From: Phymatolithon calcareum
Lineage: Eukaryota; Rhodophyta; Florideophyceae; Hapalidiales
NCBI GenBank assembly: GCA_977006965.1
Contig: OZ345365.1
Span: 1,984,001-2,048,000 of the forward strand
Direction: 5' to 3'
Length of the DNA: 64,000 nt
In this document: one piece after another, positions 10,921-22,257 of the stretch
Layout: each line of letters opens with the position of its first letter
Numbering within the stretch: position 1 is the first letter of the stretch
Position numbers and translations under genes: made by a program
The notes under the pieces: model-generated
The model's input: only the letters and a program-made list of their open reading frames with translations
The model's database searches: none
Told to the model about the DNA's origin: nothing

Positions 10921-12659
10921 CTACGATCGGTGCTCATGCGAAGCGACGAAGGAATTCAACTTTGACCGCTTATCTTCGGTAAGGAGGCGAGTAATCTTGA
11001 TTCTGCCCAGTTGAAGGGAGAGCGGCTCCACCTCGTCTTGACTTTCCTCATCGGCGCTGTCTGGAACTGTCACCAGTCTGTCGTGAATTCGAAGAGATTC
11101 TTTCGCCCAAAGTGGCCCGTGTCCCATATTCATCTGGTTAGCATTGCCGCCGATGACCGATTTAATGAAACTAGTCACCTATATACGCGCAGTGTATCAG
11201 AAGTAAATCACGAGTGTCAGACGAAAGAAGGAAAATCATAAGCAAACTCCACTGTGATAACATACCTTAACCCGAGCAAACGCCAGAGCGCAAATCGGCA
11301 TAGTAATGGTCGGGTCCCCGTCAAAAAGAGGGTTCTCCTCGTGTGGCCAAATCTCCGGCAACTCTTTTTCTGAGTTCAACCCTCGAATCTTATCCTTTAT
11401 CGCAATGGCTTGCGCACGTGCCTCGCACCGCATGCCATAACATGCCTGCACCCAGGCATTGTTGTATTCGGAGCTGGAGAGATAGGACCCTCTGGAAAGC
11501 ATTCGAACAGCATAGGTTTCCTTCTCTTCTTGACGAGCTCTGCAACTCGGACGAAGCAAGCAAGAGGATGGAGAAAACAAGAAAAATTCTCGTGTCTGCT
11601 GAGAAAAAAGGAGTTAGCAAGAGAACTACTTGGGCAGTGTAATATTAGATCGAAATCAACGTACAATGCGGGAGGCAATGGCGAAATGGGCCCTGCTCTG
11701 CGCCCTAGCCATGAAGATTGCAACCATAACGGCCTTATCTTTCAACCCCTATGTGGGCATTGGTGACCTGAGAAAAGCCATGAGATCTTCTCGAGAAGCA
11801 CTGCCAGAGTGACCAAAGCGCGCAGCAGAAAGGAGGATAGGAGATGATGATTCAGACATATTAAGATACAGATTCAATGACTCACAGCTTGGACGGAGCT
11901 GCAGGACAGATTTAAGCTTTATGGAGAGCTTTGGATGTCGAAATAAGAGAAAAAGTCCGGAAAAGACGTTAGTTTGCGTTTCAAAAGCGTTTCAAAGAGA
12001 ATTATCGAGAAAAAATTACTTACAAATCCAAGTACTGCAGCTCTCTCCTTGTCTGCGTCGCTTGCAGACGGCTCGCGAGCGTTACTACCTTGCAAAGTAG
12101 CTGAGAGAATTTTTTCGAGCGCAGCGTTTCCTTTTTCAATTGTGCTTACGATTTGAATTAATAGAGCCTTGCTCTCGGCATGTTGTTCATTGTCGTCCTC
12201 CCGAAGATTAGCAAGCTGTCGGGCAACGGCTTGTACGGAATTGGAGAGCTCGTAAAACCGATGGCTGTAGTCTCTCTCTCTCGTTATGGATGCGGTCGGG
12301 GTTGCAGGCGCACCACCACTCGGGGCTTGAGAGGATCGAAGTGATTTCCGAGGGCGCCCAGCAAGTGAGTCTTCTCCAAGACGAGCAGCCCTCGATGTAA
12401 ATGCGGTTCGCTGCGGAGTAAGTGGGCTGGTGTTCACAAAGCGCGCTGTCCGAGCGGCCTGTGGGGTGTGGCCGGGGGATTGTAACGAGTTAGGTGGAAG
12501 TCCATCACCTGTTCCACGAGTAGGTGAGAGTATTGTTCTCCGCGGGGAATAGTGCGGATATGGTGAAGGTCCCCCGTCAAATTCAGCTGTAGCCAAGTGG
12601 CCAGGAGTTTGCCCGGGGCCGCTTATGTCATCCGTAGGTGCACCAGGCGGGAGAGACAT
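10921..12659 (-). CDS. Second gene of the Plavaka-like element, spliced, function unknown
   Basis: The first exon starts at the ATG at 12659 and runs to 12024, followed by a GTAAGT donor (12018-12023). It encodes a Pro/Ser/Thr/Arg-rich N-terminal half and then a helical segment (RFYELSNSVQAVARQLANL, continuing for about 50 residues), probably coiled coil. A middle exon within 11250-11560 carries SRGSYLSSSEYNNAWVQACY and IWPHEENPLFDGDPTITMPI and ends at AAG followed by a GTATGT donor. The last exon joins in frame after a TATATAG acceptor (exon start about 11178) and ends at the stop at 10921. The join between first and middle exons was not resolved: good acceptors exist (for example a pyrimidine tract ending TTTTTTCTCAG) but the phase does not fit simply. 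The family is not recognised. A role as accessory DNA-binding protein of the element is an inference from position only. Confidence 0.55.
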
Positions 12660-13223
12660 AGTTGGTGGAGACGAGGAATGTGCGCGGAAGGGATACCGCT
12701 GTGAAGTTTCGGCAATGAATATCGGACGTCGAGCTTTAAATCGAGACTCTGTGATACCTTTGGAGTCCTTGTATTTGCTGCCACAGACCGCTTTGTAACT
12801 AAAATCTCCCAGGAGTGCAGCGACGGCTGCCGTTTAGGGCATCGGCCACTAATCCCCGTGGATGGAGATATTGTTTGTGTAACACGTGGTGGCGGGAAAC
12901 AATGGTACGTAACGATTTTGAGTATTTAGGGGGCACCCTAGTCAAGTGGAAGCCATTACTAGTTGCGAACCACGACTTAGCTGGGTTTCGAGAGAAAGTA
13001 AGCAGTGTGCATAAAATAGGGTTCTTCCCATCGTCTTCGTCTCACTGTTCACGAGTCTTGCGCAGCACGTCAATTGTATTCTTCGACATTCTCCTACGTT
13101 CTCCAATTCAAACCCCGCCCTGCTGTAAAATACTTGCAAACAAAAGCGTCACTTTCAATGTCGCGCTTTATACTGGTAAAAGACGCAAATAGCCAGCTTT
13201 ATTGAGTAAATGTCACAAAACTT

Positions 13224-16205
13224 TCAGTATGTACGCTCAGGTAGAGATGTAAACTGGTATCCTTGCACCAAAAAGAACCGTGCATAGCGCCTCTCTTCCG
13301 GACTATCCCGTATCGCAGCTACAGGGGAAGAAGCTGTGTGACGCTTCGCAATGTGGAACATGTCAACAACAACGACTACAATACGGCGTAAGGAAGTAGA
13401 TGGGACGCAGTCAATGACTATGTCCTCCTCCGCTCCCCAAGACATAGCATATGAGAATCTGGTGTGCCCAAAAACTTCGACATCTTTCCGATTCTCAGGG
13501 TCTGGTTCCACCGGAACCAGCCGGCGAACAATAACAAACTTCTTTGCGCTCGCGCGACGATGGCCTCTCTGTAGTATCAGCTGAATGAAACCGGTCCTTA
13601 CATCTGCATCGCAGATGTATTCCACAGCGTCATAACGGGGCCCGGCTACATTTTCATTCTCGCTTGCGTATGCCGTATGAGCCGCACTAGTCTTCTCCTG
13701 CTGTGTGTGCCACGGAAACAGAGCTGTGAACTTAAACGACTTTTTTCGTTTCCAAACTGGATCAAGAGTAGCCACTTGCCTTTGTGTCAGTAGGTACTCT
13801 GTGACGTCTTCTGCACTCTTTCCACGTAATTGAAGTGAGATTTCCCTGGCCTCGACCAGGAGCTCGCGGCAAATTTGTAGTGGAAAAGGTGGAGCGGTCG
13901 GTTCTGACGAAGAGGTGTCAAGATTTTCTTCATTATCAATAGGAGGATTCGCACTCAGCAGAATGGAAGAAAGGGAGACGGAAGAAGAATGATCCATAGC
14001 GTTCTGTGCGTTCTTCGATGCCTCAGAAATGCTTCTCACTTTTAGCAATTGCCTCCCTAATGAATCCATTCGTCGACTCGTAGCGTGGTAGCATGCCTTC
14101 GTGGTCTTGTGAAGAGTTTCGTTCGCATCGGACTCACCACGTCGACCACATCCAAAGTTTAGGAAATGGTCTTCAATGTGGTACATCAGTCGGTGCAACT
14201 TTGTAGATATTGACGTTCTGAGAACATGAGCAATTTGCAGTGAAGAAGTAAAACATATTTGCTGCAGTTCTTTAACATCTTCATAGCTCCTGTATCCGGA
14301 AGATTCTGCTTCGTTAACTCCACGTAGTCGCATTTGCATTCGGTTCAATGCCAATGCCGCTTGTAACAAGGTGTCATCGTCTGGGCTTGTTTGAGGACAA
14401 AGACCCATCAGTGCTACCCAAAGGAAAGGCGTGATTCTTCTGCGCAAGTTTCCTGTCATTCCTGCGTGCACATCGCTGGCGCTGTTCCAAAACGGTGAAA
14501 TGTGGAGCCCAGTCACGCGTGGCAAATCTTGAAATCTCTGGTTCACTATCCGGACGAGCGCAGCCTTGGTTATTACATTCTTGTTGTAGTCTCGGCTGCT
14601 GAATACTTCAAACGCTTTGTCCGGCAACATTCGTGCCACCCCTAGATCTAACACATGGAGGCGGTCCAAACCAATTGTGTGGAAAAGATGATATGGCTCT
14701 GAACTAAGGCCGTACATTGCGGCTAAAGCAGGTGGAAGCTCATGCGCACTGACGTTCTTTAGATATTTTCTTGCAGTCCGGACGATTACTGGGCTACTGT
14801 CAGGGTCATCTGATAGCTTCCGCTGTGCTTTGGCGACCAGAAGCTGATTCAGCACAGTTTCTTGGACATTCCGCGCGCTCTGTTTTACCCCATATACCTG
14901 TATCTAAAAGACCGAGTCCAACCGCCTGCTTGCCCCCGACGCACCGTTCTCCATGTGATCGTCCACCGCGCTGCCGGCTTCCTGTTTGTCGTCATTTTGG
15001 ACACGCGTTGGCATTGTGCATAGTGAGCAGTCTATACAACTTCCCTGTGCCTTCAAACAGAAAAACGATCGCTCTTGCGGTTGGTCAGAAACTAGGGTGT
15101 TCAGACGAAGTAGAACAAGTTTGCCTTCAAATATCGCCCCGTCCCGGGATGCCTCAATTACTTCCGCTAAAAGCAGGAAAAGAAACCTCTGAAAAAGCTC
15201 GCCCCTCGCATCTCGCAATTTACCAGCAGAGAACAAACCACTGTCCACACGCAGACTTGGTGCAATACCGACTTCGTGCCATGTGTTTGAGGCACATTTC
15301 ACATTAACTAGACGGGCTCTAACTGAGTTCGCGCTCTGCGTGCCGGAGCTGGAAAGAACTGCGCTGTCGGCGTACAAGTCGAATAAAATCATTGGCATTT
15401 TTTGCTTGTTCGCTTCTGTGTACCGCTTGAACGAATTACTGTCCAATGTCGACGAGAACACGCGCACAGAATTTCGCTTGGTCTCTTGGAAAGGCAGTAT
15501 GGCCGAAATCCCTCCGGCGGCTTCCAATTCTCCAAATATGACTTCCTTCAAACTGCGGAACACGCCAGTCTTGTTGGTTCCATGGAGCCCTGACGAAATT
15601 TTAGCAACATGCCAGCCCTTCCGAGCGACGTCCAACTTTCTCCAGTCTTCAACATACCTCAAAAACGATCCCTTCGTAGCGAACTGCTTCTTGAAATCAG
15701 TACGACCAGGACCAAGAGAAGTGTTACTCACACATACCGCAAGGTCATAGTGATCTTCTATCTCTCTTCTCGAGTACTGATTGCTACAGCTGAACGATAT
15801 GAGTGTTTTCGCCAAATCGCACAGCTCAGAAATTGGAGGGTGAAGCAATGCGCAGAAATCAAAAGCGGGAGCACGGGAATCGTTGTACGACTTATAAAAG
15901 TCGTAAACTCTGTCTGCCGTGTTTCCATGCACGTTTTGACGACATATTTGGGATTCTTGACCATGATTGACACGCGATTGAAAAACTGAAACCACTCTAT
16001 CTCCATGATGCTCAATAGATTCAAAGTTGTCCGTGATTTGGCGAGAGTGAGAATCTGTGCTCCTGGTACCCTTTTTTGCTGCATTGCTTTCTACTCCATC
16101 GTGCCGGTGAACCATCCATTGATGCTGACCGAATAATACCGCATTGGCGAACCGTATGTTGCATGATCCGCATGTGAAGCAATTCATAGTGACCTCCAAC
16201 GACAA
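13224..16205 (-). pseudogene. Plavaka-like transposase with one in-frame TAG
   Basis: Two long ORFs (16205-14904 and 14903-13224) are in the same frame and separated only by a TAG at 14904-14906. Together they make about 990 residues, a normal size for this transposase group. The N terminus has a C2H2 zinc finger (CGSC, then HQWMVHRH). The middle has MPMILFDLYADSAVLSSSG, resembling the YADxTxLSSxG box of Plavaka transposases. The second half has DRLHVLDLGVARMLPDKAF and GRRGESDANETLHKTTKACY, resembling conserved histidine and glutamate boxes of that group. The protein would cut and paste the element by a DDE/D mechanism. The stop may be a disabling mutation, a read-through site or an artefact of an unrecognised short intron. 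The ATG at 16205 precedes the zinc finger by ten or so residues. Confidence 0.7.
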
Positions 16206-16711
16206 AAATCCAGCGCTGAGAGCAGGACGGTAAGAGAGCCAGCGGAGAATTCTGTTGCTGGGGAGGTCGCAGACTGAGCCGTTGAATTACTAATAACACA
16301 GACTTTGGTCAAAACGTGAAATTTTGTTAGTACATTTCCCTGTTTCCACGAGACTTAGAGGGTGCAAGAAATAGGAATGCATTAAAAGTTTTAATAATAT
16401 AAATAATTTATATTATTGCCTTTTCGACTTTGAACAGACGCAATTTCCAGATTCGAAACAAAACTTCAAAAACTAATCCTGCTTCCGGAGTGACGAGTCC
16501 CAACACGTATCGTCGCTATATCACTCAAGATTGCGACAAGTGTCCTTCGATAGTGTCCCGTGGCTGGGAAAATACAGCGGGAAGCAATGGGCACAATTTC
16601 GTGACCTAGTCACCGCTGGTCGAGGAGGGCTCCCATTGGCCGGGTCATGAAATCATGCCCAGATCACTTGAGTTCTGTGTCCTGGCGCAGTGCACGAAGT
16701 TCCCGACGATG

Positions 16712-17099
16712 CTAGTTAAAAGTTTCCCGTGACGACAAGTGTTCCAATGAATTCGAGCATGATGACACTACGAAATTGATTTTTGCAGAAAAGATCGATC
16801 GGCCTTCAAACGTGCTTGCCACACTGCGAATCCCGATGACGTCGTCCACAGCCATCATCGCGCTCCATGTTGGTGGTCTTTTGCGTTCCAAGGCAGCCCT
16901 GAAAACAGCCCCATACACCCAGAGTGCAAGAAAGGCATGAGTTTTGCATACATAGATTTTTGCAACTATTTTTAAGGTCCCGGCAGCGTGCCCAGTTTCA
17001 GCACGACACCTGTCCGTCCACATTCAAGTCACAGGTACTGGAGACGGCTGGAAGAGCATTCCAGCAGTAGACTTGCGTCGCAAGATTTGGGCGAGGTGT
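16712..17099. other. Intergenic between the Plavaka-like element and a non-LTR copy
   Basis: A minus-strand ORF (16712-17023, ATG start, 103 codons) ends exactly at the terminus of the 6.1-kb element. It shows no recognisable domain. It is recorded as unassigned sequence. Confidence 0.4.
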
Positions 17100-17790
17100 C
17101 GGAATCTCCGCGCTACAAATCAGTTATCCTAACTTGGAACAGGGACTCCTAAATTTAAGCTCCAAGAAAAAGCAATCTCCGAGTACAAGTCAAGATTACC
17201 GTCAGCCGTTGAAGACATATATGAAGCGGATACAAAAGAAGCGTACCAGAATGCATGCAAGAGAGCCCGTGATATCATCAACCGACCATGGATACACGGA
17301 AGATCAAGAAATCCAAGAAGATTTAAAGAATTCTGGACCAAAGAGCTTGGCAAACTTTCCAAGGCGCGAACGAAAGCCTACTGGAAGGCACGGAGAACGG
17401 ACTCGGCCGTCGACTGGCAAACACATAGAGATCTCGATAGAAAGGTGAAGAAGATGACCAGGGCAAACAGACGAGCAAGCTTTAAGAAATTCACAGAAGA
17501 GCTATCTGCGTCAACACCAACAGACTTTGCGAAGAGGATGAAAAATCTAATTCGAATGAAGAAGAAGAGATCCCAGACGAATTGCTGCGAAGGGAGGCCG
17601 CTGGATCCGGCTGAAATGGCAGCTCACCTGACGGAAGAGCTCAAAGACCCCCAAGGCGCAGCCATACAGCCGAGGAAATTTCAAGTCACACGTGCACTAA
17701 AACGAGAACTAAAGAGAGCTCTAAGACGTGTCCCAAGGCGAAAAGCAGCTGGCCCGGATGGAATTTTTCTGAAGCACTGCTACTAACCCC

Positions 17791-18398
17791 AGAGCAAAGC
17801 TACTTTTTTTAATGCAATTTTTTTAAAGCCCCGCAGTCATACGAATATACGGGCAGGGCTTCCTCAGGTGCTGTCCTCGCTTGGGCGGCTCTACTCTTAT
17901 GTCTGGCATTCTATCTGGGACCTTAGAATGTGTTCGGTTGTTTTGACTGCTCTTCGTAACAGTTTCGAGGCGTCGCTTCTTCTTTCAGTACAGGTCTTCT
18001 CCATGCTGCATACTCTCGATGATGCTTTTGCTGAAGAGCAAAAGGTCATCTAATGCCTTCTCAGTTGCCGCTCTGTCGTCTTCCTTGAGTTCATATACTG
18101 ACAAGTTGCGATCCAGGGTCTCCATGTTCTGTCTGACTTTTTTTCCGAATCTATCTGCCATCAGTGTGGTAGACACTTGGGGAAATCTTCCAAAGGCGTA
18201 CTGAACCGCCAGTTGCCTGCGTTTCAGTTTTGTAAATTTGAGTATTGCAGGGAGTTCTCTTGTCTTGTCGTACGGAATTTTCCTCTTTCTCTTCGATTCA
18301 AGGCTCTCTCCTTCCTTTTTCAGGAATGCTGATCGGAGTTCTTCTGCAGATTGGTTCGCTATTATGTGCTTCAACGCTTCATCAAGAGCAAAGCTACT
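17791..18398 (-). mobile_element. 5'-truncated non-LTR insertion with 14-bp TSD
   Basis: AGAGCAAAGCTACT is present at 17791-17804 and 18385-18398. Between them lies a minus-strand copy of 580 bp. It carries the last 130 or so residues of the RT protein (KRKRKIPYDKTRELPAILKF, LAVQYAFGRFPQVSTTLMAD, ending EDLY), its 3' untranslated region and an A-rich tail (read as T-rich at 17805-17827). A long duplication, 5' truncation and a poly-A tail are the signature of target-primed reverse transcription. Removing the insert joins the host RT frame (EALLLTPEQS, then YCFLLATI). Confidence 0.93.
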
Positions 18399-18925
18399 GT
18401 TTCCTGCTGGCAACTATCACGAAAGCCGGGCAACTTGGTTGTTGGCCTGAGGACTGGAATCACGCTCTTCTGGTCCCAATATTCAAGAAAGGAGACCCAA
18501 GCTCCCCGAAAAGCTACAGACCGATTTCTCTGTTGTCGCATGCTCGCAAAATATTCGAATCAGCGGTGGATAAAGTATTCCTTCAACAGATCACAAGTGG
18601 GATTCCAACCTCGAAAAGGCACAGAAAAGAGCCCTCCTCCGTTATACAGCAGCTGTAAAACAAGGAAGAAAGACGAAAGCCATACTTGACTTGAAGTCAG
18701 CGTACGATCGGGTCCCACGAGAGGAGTTAATGCGAGAAATTGACCTCAGATTATCAACAAACGTGGCATCGTTGGCTTCGCTCTCGCTACAGAAGACCCT
18801 CTTCACGGTTATGAATAACGCAGGAAAAACACGAGGTATAAGCGAGCGTGGAGTTCGCCAGGGATCCCCCATTAGCCCCACACTGTTCAATACTCTGATG
18901 GGCACTTTGGCAGAAAGGATAACGG

Positions 18926-19591
18926 CCCAGAGCCAGGCATTGGGAGCAACATGTTTCACTTTATTGGAGCGTGTAGTAATAGAGTTCCATCATGTTGCAA
19001 TAGTTTGCGGACAGAGCCATTATGTTGCAACAGATTGACAACGGCCATTAGTAATGCAATAGTGTTGGTTGGTAATGGGGAGTCATTAGAAGGCGTACCC
19101 CAACCCCGTCCCTTGGGAAACGTCACCTGCGGTGTGGTGTTTTTGCAGTTTTGTCCACGTGGGCATGTGTACACAAAACAAGGTACATCCAGCTGGTCAG
19201 GTTGGCCTGTTCGGCGGGAAGTGATTGTCTTCACGGTATCGTCGTTCTTCTTCATAAGCGCCTTGACAACAGACTGCGGTTTAGGCTTCGGTGCCATTCT
19301 TGGAACGGACAGAATCGTCGCAGTAGCGTGGTAGGGAGTCGTCGTTCTGTTCACAGATAGACACCAATTTGACGATGGGAGAAAAGATGGTCGGGTAGAC
19401 TTCACAAATACCTCTACGTAATAGTCGTACTCAGCTAGGATGATCTTCATTTTACAGTCAATATATGCTTCATAGTCGGTCACGAAACATTACGTATTGC
19501 AATACCACGAACAGAACCATTACTGTTGCATTACCAACATGTTGCATTATATTGCATTAACAGTATGTTGCTCCCAATGCCTGCCCAGAGC
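18926..19591 (-). mobile_element. hAT deletion derivative, 650 bp, 8-bp TSD
   Basis: CCCAGAGC flanks the element at 18926-18933 and 19584-19591. The termini are 19-bp perfect inverted repeats, CAGGCATTGGGAGCAACAT at 18934-18952 and its complement at 19565-19583. TTGCAATA-like motifs cluster at both subterminal regions, as in hAT elements. On the minus strand an ORF (start MAPKPKPQSVVKAL near 19297) retains a zinc-finger segment, CFVYTCPRGQNCKNTTPQ, then FPKGRGWGTPSND. It is homologous to LLCPKGADCRDNGEIAFEKG in the larger hAT remnant at 21-22 kb. The rest of the transposase is deleted, so the element is non-autonomous. Excision would restore the host RT frame. Confidence 0.95.
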
Positions 19592-19832
19592 CTCAACGAT
19601 TCTAATGCGAGTCTTCGCGTGAATATGTTTGCGGACGATGTCATACAAATGGCGAGGAATGAAGAAGAGCTCCAGGAAATGCTCAACAAATGCTCCGAAT
19701 GGGCGCAGGTCTATCGAATGACTTGGTCAACCGGAAAGTGCTCCGTCATACTGCCAGGTCGAAAGATCAGACAACCGTTTCTTCTAGCGAACGAGGAAGT
19801 TCAAATAAGACGCACGGCAGAATATCTCGGTG

Positions 19833-20488
19833 CTTTAACGGTATTCCTATTCAGGACAGGCATTTGCTGAATTCCTTCGTTCCAGAGTCGCGTCGGCCCG
19901 TCACTGTCTTCAAGACGGGTGTCAGCCCGTCAGCCAGCTATCCACAACTGTTCTGCCCTGTGGGAGGATTGCAATCGCCGCAGCCACCAGAGCATCGGAA
20001 CTATATCATTAGAACTTTCCGGTAGTTCTGCGGACCACTGCAGTAGATAGCTGGTCTCAAACTTAGTACTGTATGCATACATCTTACTTTTCACACATAT
20101 TACTGATTCTAGCATCAAAACTAATGCCTCTGGTGCTGAAGTTCACTTACAAGACACCTGCGCCACCCACTTTGCTCAAAGAAATAGTCCGTTCCATTCA
20201 GATAAAGCACGTAGATAGTCAAACCCGCAACCCAAAAATAGTATATTGCAACGCTATTATGGGTCAGAGCCATTGAACACCCGTTCTGCCCCAGATATTC
20301 AGATGCCCACCATGCGCACCATCTCCTTCGTCTTTTTTCCAACAGATAAATCCTTTCATGAAAAATGCATCAAAGAACTGCTGTAGAGCACATGCAGAGC
20401 ACATTGTTCAAGCAGTACTGACGAGGCGAACGCCGTGAATGTGAGCTTCAGCAACAAAATCATTCGTTTCATCCCAGAATCTGTAACC
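19833..20488. repeat. Dispersed repeat family 1, copy 2
   Basis: This copy is homologous over its length to 1173-1860 and starts at the same CTTTAACGGTATTCC. Its last 90 bases (around CAAGCAGTACTGACGAGG) are approximately the reverse complement of an internal block near 20105-20150, as in copy 1. It interrupts the RT frame directly after AEYLG. No coding potential is evident and no clear target duplication was found. Confidence 0.78.
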
Positions 20489-20754
20489 TTTTGATTTACT
20501 AAATGATAGAGAAATGCACTCCTGAAAAGGACAATAGCTTTTTTCTCGCTATAAAAAGTATATCATATTCCCTCGCTACAGACCTAGCCTTGTTTAGTCG
20601 GTCAGCTCTACAAAGAGTTGTGGACCTCAGTGTATTTTCGAATTGCCTAACGTTTCCATGTCTGCTCATTTTCATTCGCACCCGTCATAATCTCTCCCAA
20701 TCGTATCTGCCAGAACCCTAGCTTCACATCTCCCTGCTCTCAACACGGCGGCGC

Positions 20755-20975
20755 TTCGGAACAAGCAGCCTCAAGCTCTCAATCATTGGCTGTGTAGAGA
20801 TATGGATGATAAGCTCCTCGAAGATCTGCAATTTGTGCAGCTTTGACAGCTGCTGTGACATCAAGTACCACTTATATCAGCTAAAGTCTATTGTAGCCGT
20901 AAGTATGTGGAGTTGTTCTAGGAGAACTTTGAAAACCCGCAATAAGGAGTAAAAAAATCTTCAAGCTACACAAAT
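20755..20975 (+). repeat. Dispersed repeat family 2, copy 1 (retroelement 3' end)
   Basis: About 190 bp match 24110-24304: shared blocks are GTGACATCAAGTACCACTT, TGTAGCCGTAAG and GAGTTGTTCTAGGA. The block ends in an A-rich run (AATAAGGAGTAAAAAAAT). The other copy forms the 3' end of an insertion with a 7-bp target duplication, so this is probably the tail of an unclassified retroelement. Confidence 0.7.
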
Positions 20976-21040
20976 AGTTACGTCAACCTTCAACAACATG
21001 AAATGGCATCTGCACGACACCAGCTTCACGTGCAAGTGGC

Positions 21041-22255
21041 TCACTCTGAACTTCTTGCCCCTAGTTGACGCACGTGAGCGTGTGCGTTGAATGTAGTGGT
21101 TTCAAGATGCGACATGCCTCTTTGAACATCATCATCTTCTACTTTCGCAATAGGACTCACAGACAGAAGCACAATAACGAGCTCTTCATTCTCGCGCGCG
21201 GTGCCTCTTTCCAGCATGTTCACACGTCTCATGAACAAGCCGTATACACCCAAGTAATGTGTCCCATTGGCGGTCCAGCCATCGTGCATAATGGCTCCTT
21301 TGGTACCAGCAATATCGTCTCTGATTCGCAGTTCGACGAGCTCAACGAGCTTGAATAGTGTCTCTTTGAATATCCGAGTTGAGAACTTCTCACGGAAGCA
21401 CGAAAACTTGCGATATTCCTCGCTTTGAACATGTGAAACCGGCAATGACATGTAGACCACAAGTCTAATGTACCCGTACATGGCCTTCTCCTTGTCAGTT
21501 GCGAGAAATGTCATTGGTGAATGAGTGGCGATAAACGAGCTTGCTTGGCGGCGACGTAGACTGGCCAGCGAATCTCTGTAGACCTGAAAAAGGTGATCTT
21601 CGCTTCCTCCAGATATGCAACTCTTCAGGTGGCTGTATGGGTTAGTATACCCCCTTCCTTTTTCAAAAGCGATTTCACCATTATCTCGGCAGTCAGCACC
21701 TTTCGGGCAGAGAAGGATGTTAAAAGGCACTTTATAGCGTGTTATTCCAGTTCTACGAGACTGCACATCGCGTTCTTCTTCACGTAGCTTCTGCGTTAGC
21801 TCCTCAACAACTTCTTTTGGGCCTGGTTTGCGTCCGTTGCTTAACAATCTGGACGAAGTGTTTCGGAAGAGCAATTCGCAGGAGTGTGAAATCAAAGAGA
21901 TCGCGTGAGCAAGACAGCATTCAAGAGCAATTTCCGAGTCAATGCCGGTCGACGTGTCTTTAATTATCAGAGCAGAATTCCTGACAGTAATCGGATGCCG
22001 CAGATTCGGGTGGCAATACGTAAACTGTGTGGGGAGCTTCTGTAACCCTTTTCCGTAAATTTCCCTTACAGATCCTGTACCGCAGCGCTGTACAACGATC
22101 TTGCCAGAGCCGAGGAGGGAATGGGTGTACCTTGATTTTCGATCATATGCCATCACTTTTTGCAATAACTATTGCAATAAGCACCCCTCAGGGCAATTAA
22201 GGCTTTATTGCAATATATTGCAATAAATTGCAATAAAAATAATATTGGTACCAAG
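21041..22255 (-). pseudogene. hAT transposase remnant (N-terminal and central part)
   Basis: A 374-codon minus-strand frame includes a BED-like CCHC finger (ILLCPKGADC, then NPYSHLKSC). Further on is GTKGAIMHDGWTANGTHYLG, matching the conserved hAT transposase box that carries a catalytic Asp and Trp (the D-G-W-T motif). The C-terminal hATC dimerisation region is missing: the frame stops after FNAHAHVRQLG. Upstream of the coding part (22155-22240) are four or more TTGCAATA subterminal motifs like those of the 650-bp derivative, which suggests a common autonomous parent. Its 5' end abuts the 3' untranslated region of a minus-strand non-LTR copy at about 22257, so it may have inserted there. 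No intact terminal repeat pair was found. Confidence 0.75.
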
Positions 22256-22257
22256 CG

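Larger units (their letters stand above)
10598..16711 (-). mobile_element. Plavaka/CACTA-like DNA transposon, about 6.1 kb
   Basis: Terminal inverted repeats lie at 10598-10628 and 16681-16711: CATCGTCGGGAAGTTGGTGC on the left against CATCGTCGGGAACTTCGTGC on the right, 27 of 31 positions identical. Between them are two genes, both on the minus strand: a transposase (13224-16205) and a second spliced gene (10921-12659). Two genes in this arrangement recall CACTA-type elements. The ends do not begin CACTA. No target duplication longer than a possible AT was recognised, so the exact termini may be off by a few bases. The left end lies about 100 bp from the 5' end of the split Sel1 gene. Confidence 0.75.
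17100..19832 (+). pseudogene. Non-LTR retrotransposon copy hosting three nested insertions
   Basis: The host frame is recovered by removing the insertions. The linker (about 17150-17790) contains RFKEFWTKELGKLSKARTKA and the AAGPDGI box. The RT resumes at 18399 with HALLVPIFKKGDPSSPKSYR and PISLLSHARKIFESAVDKVF, then LKSAYDRVPRE and VRQGSPISPTLFN, and after 19592 NMFADDVIQMA with the catalytic FADD. Insertions are a 5'-truncated non-LTR copy (17805-18384), a hAT derivative (18934-19583) and repeat family 1 from 19833. After that point the RT thumb and C-terminal domain are not found. At least one single-base frameshift lies near 17765. The endonuclease is absent, so the copy was probably 5' truncated at about 17100. 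Confidence 0.85.

Noticed and set aside
16712-17023. 103-codon minus-strand ORF beside the 6.1-kb transposon
   Set aside because: It has an ATG but no domain, and its stop falls exactly at the transposon end. It could be a host fragment but cannot be supported.
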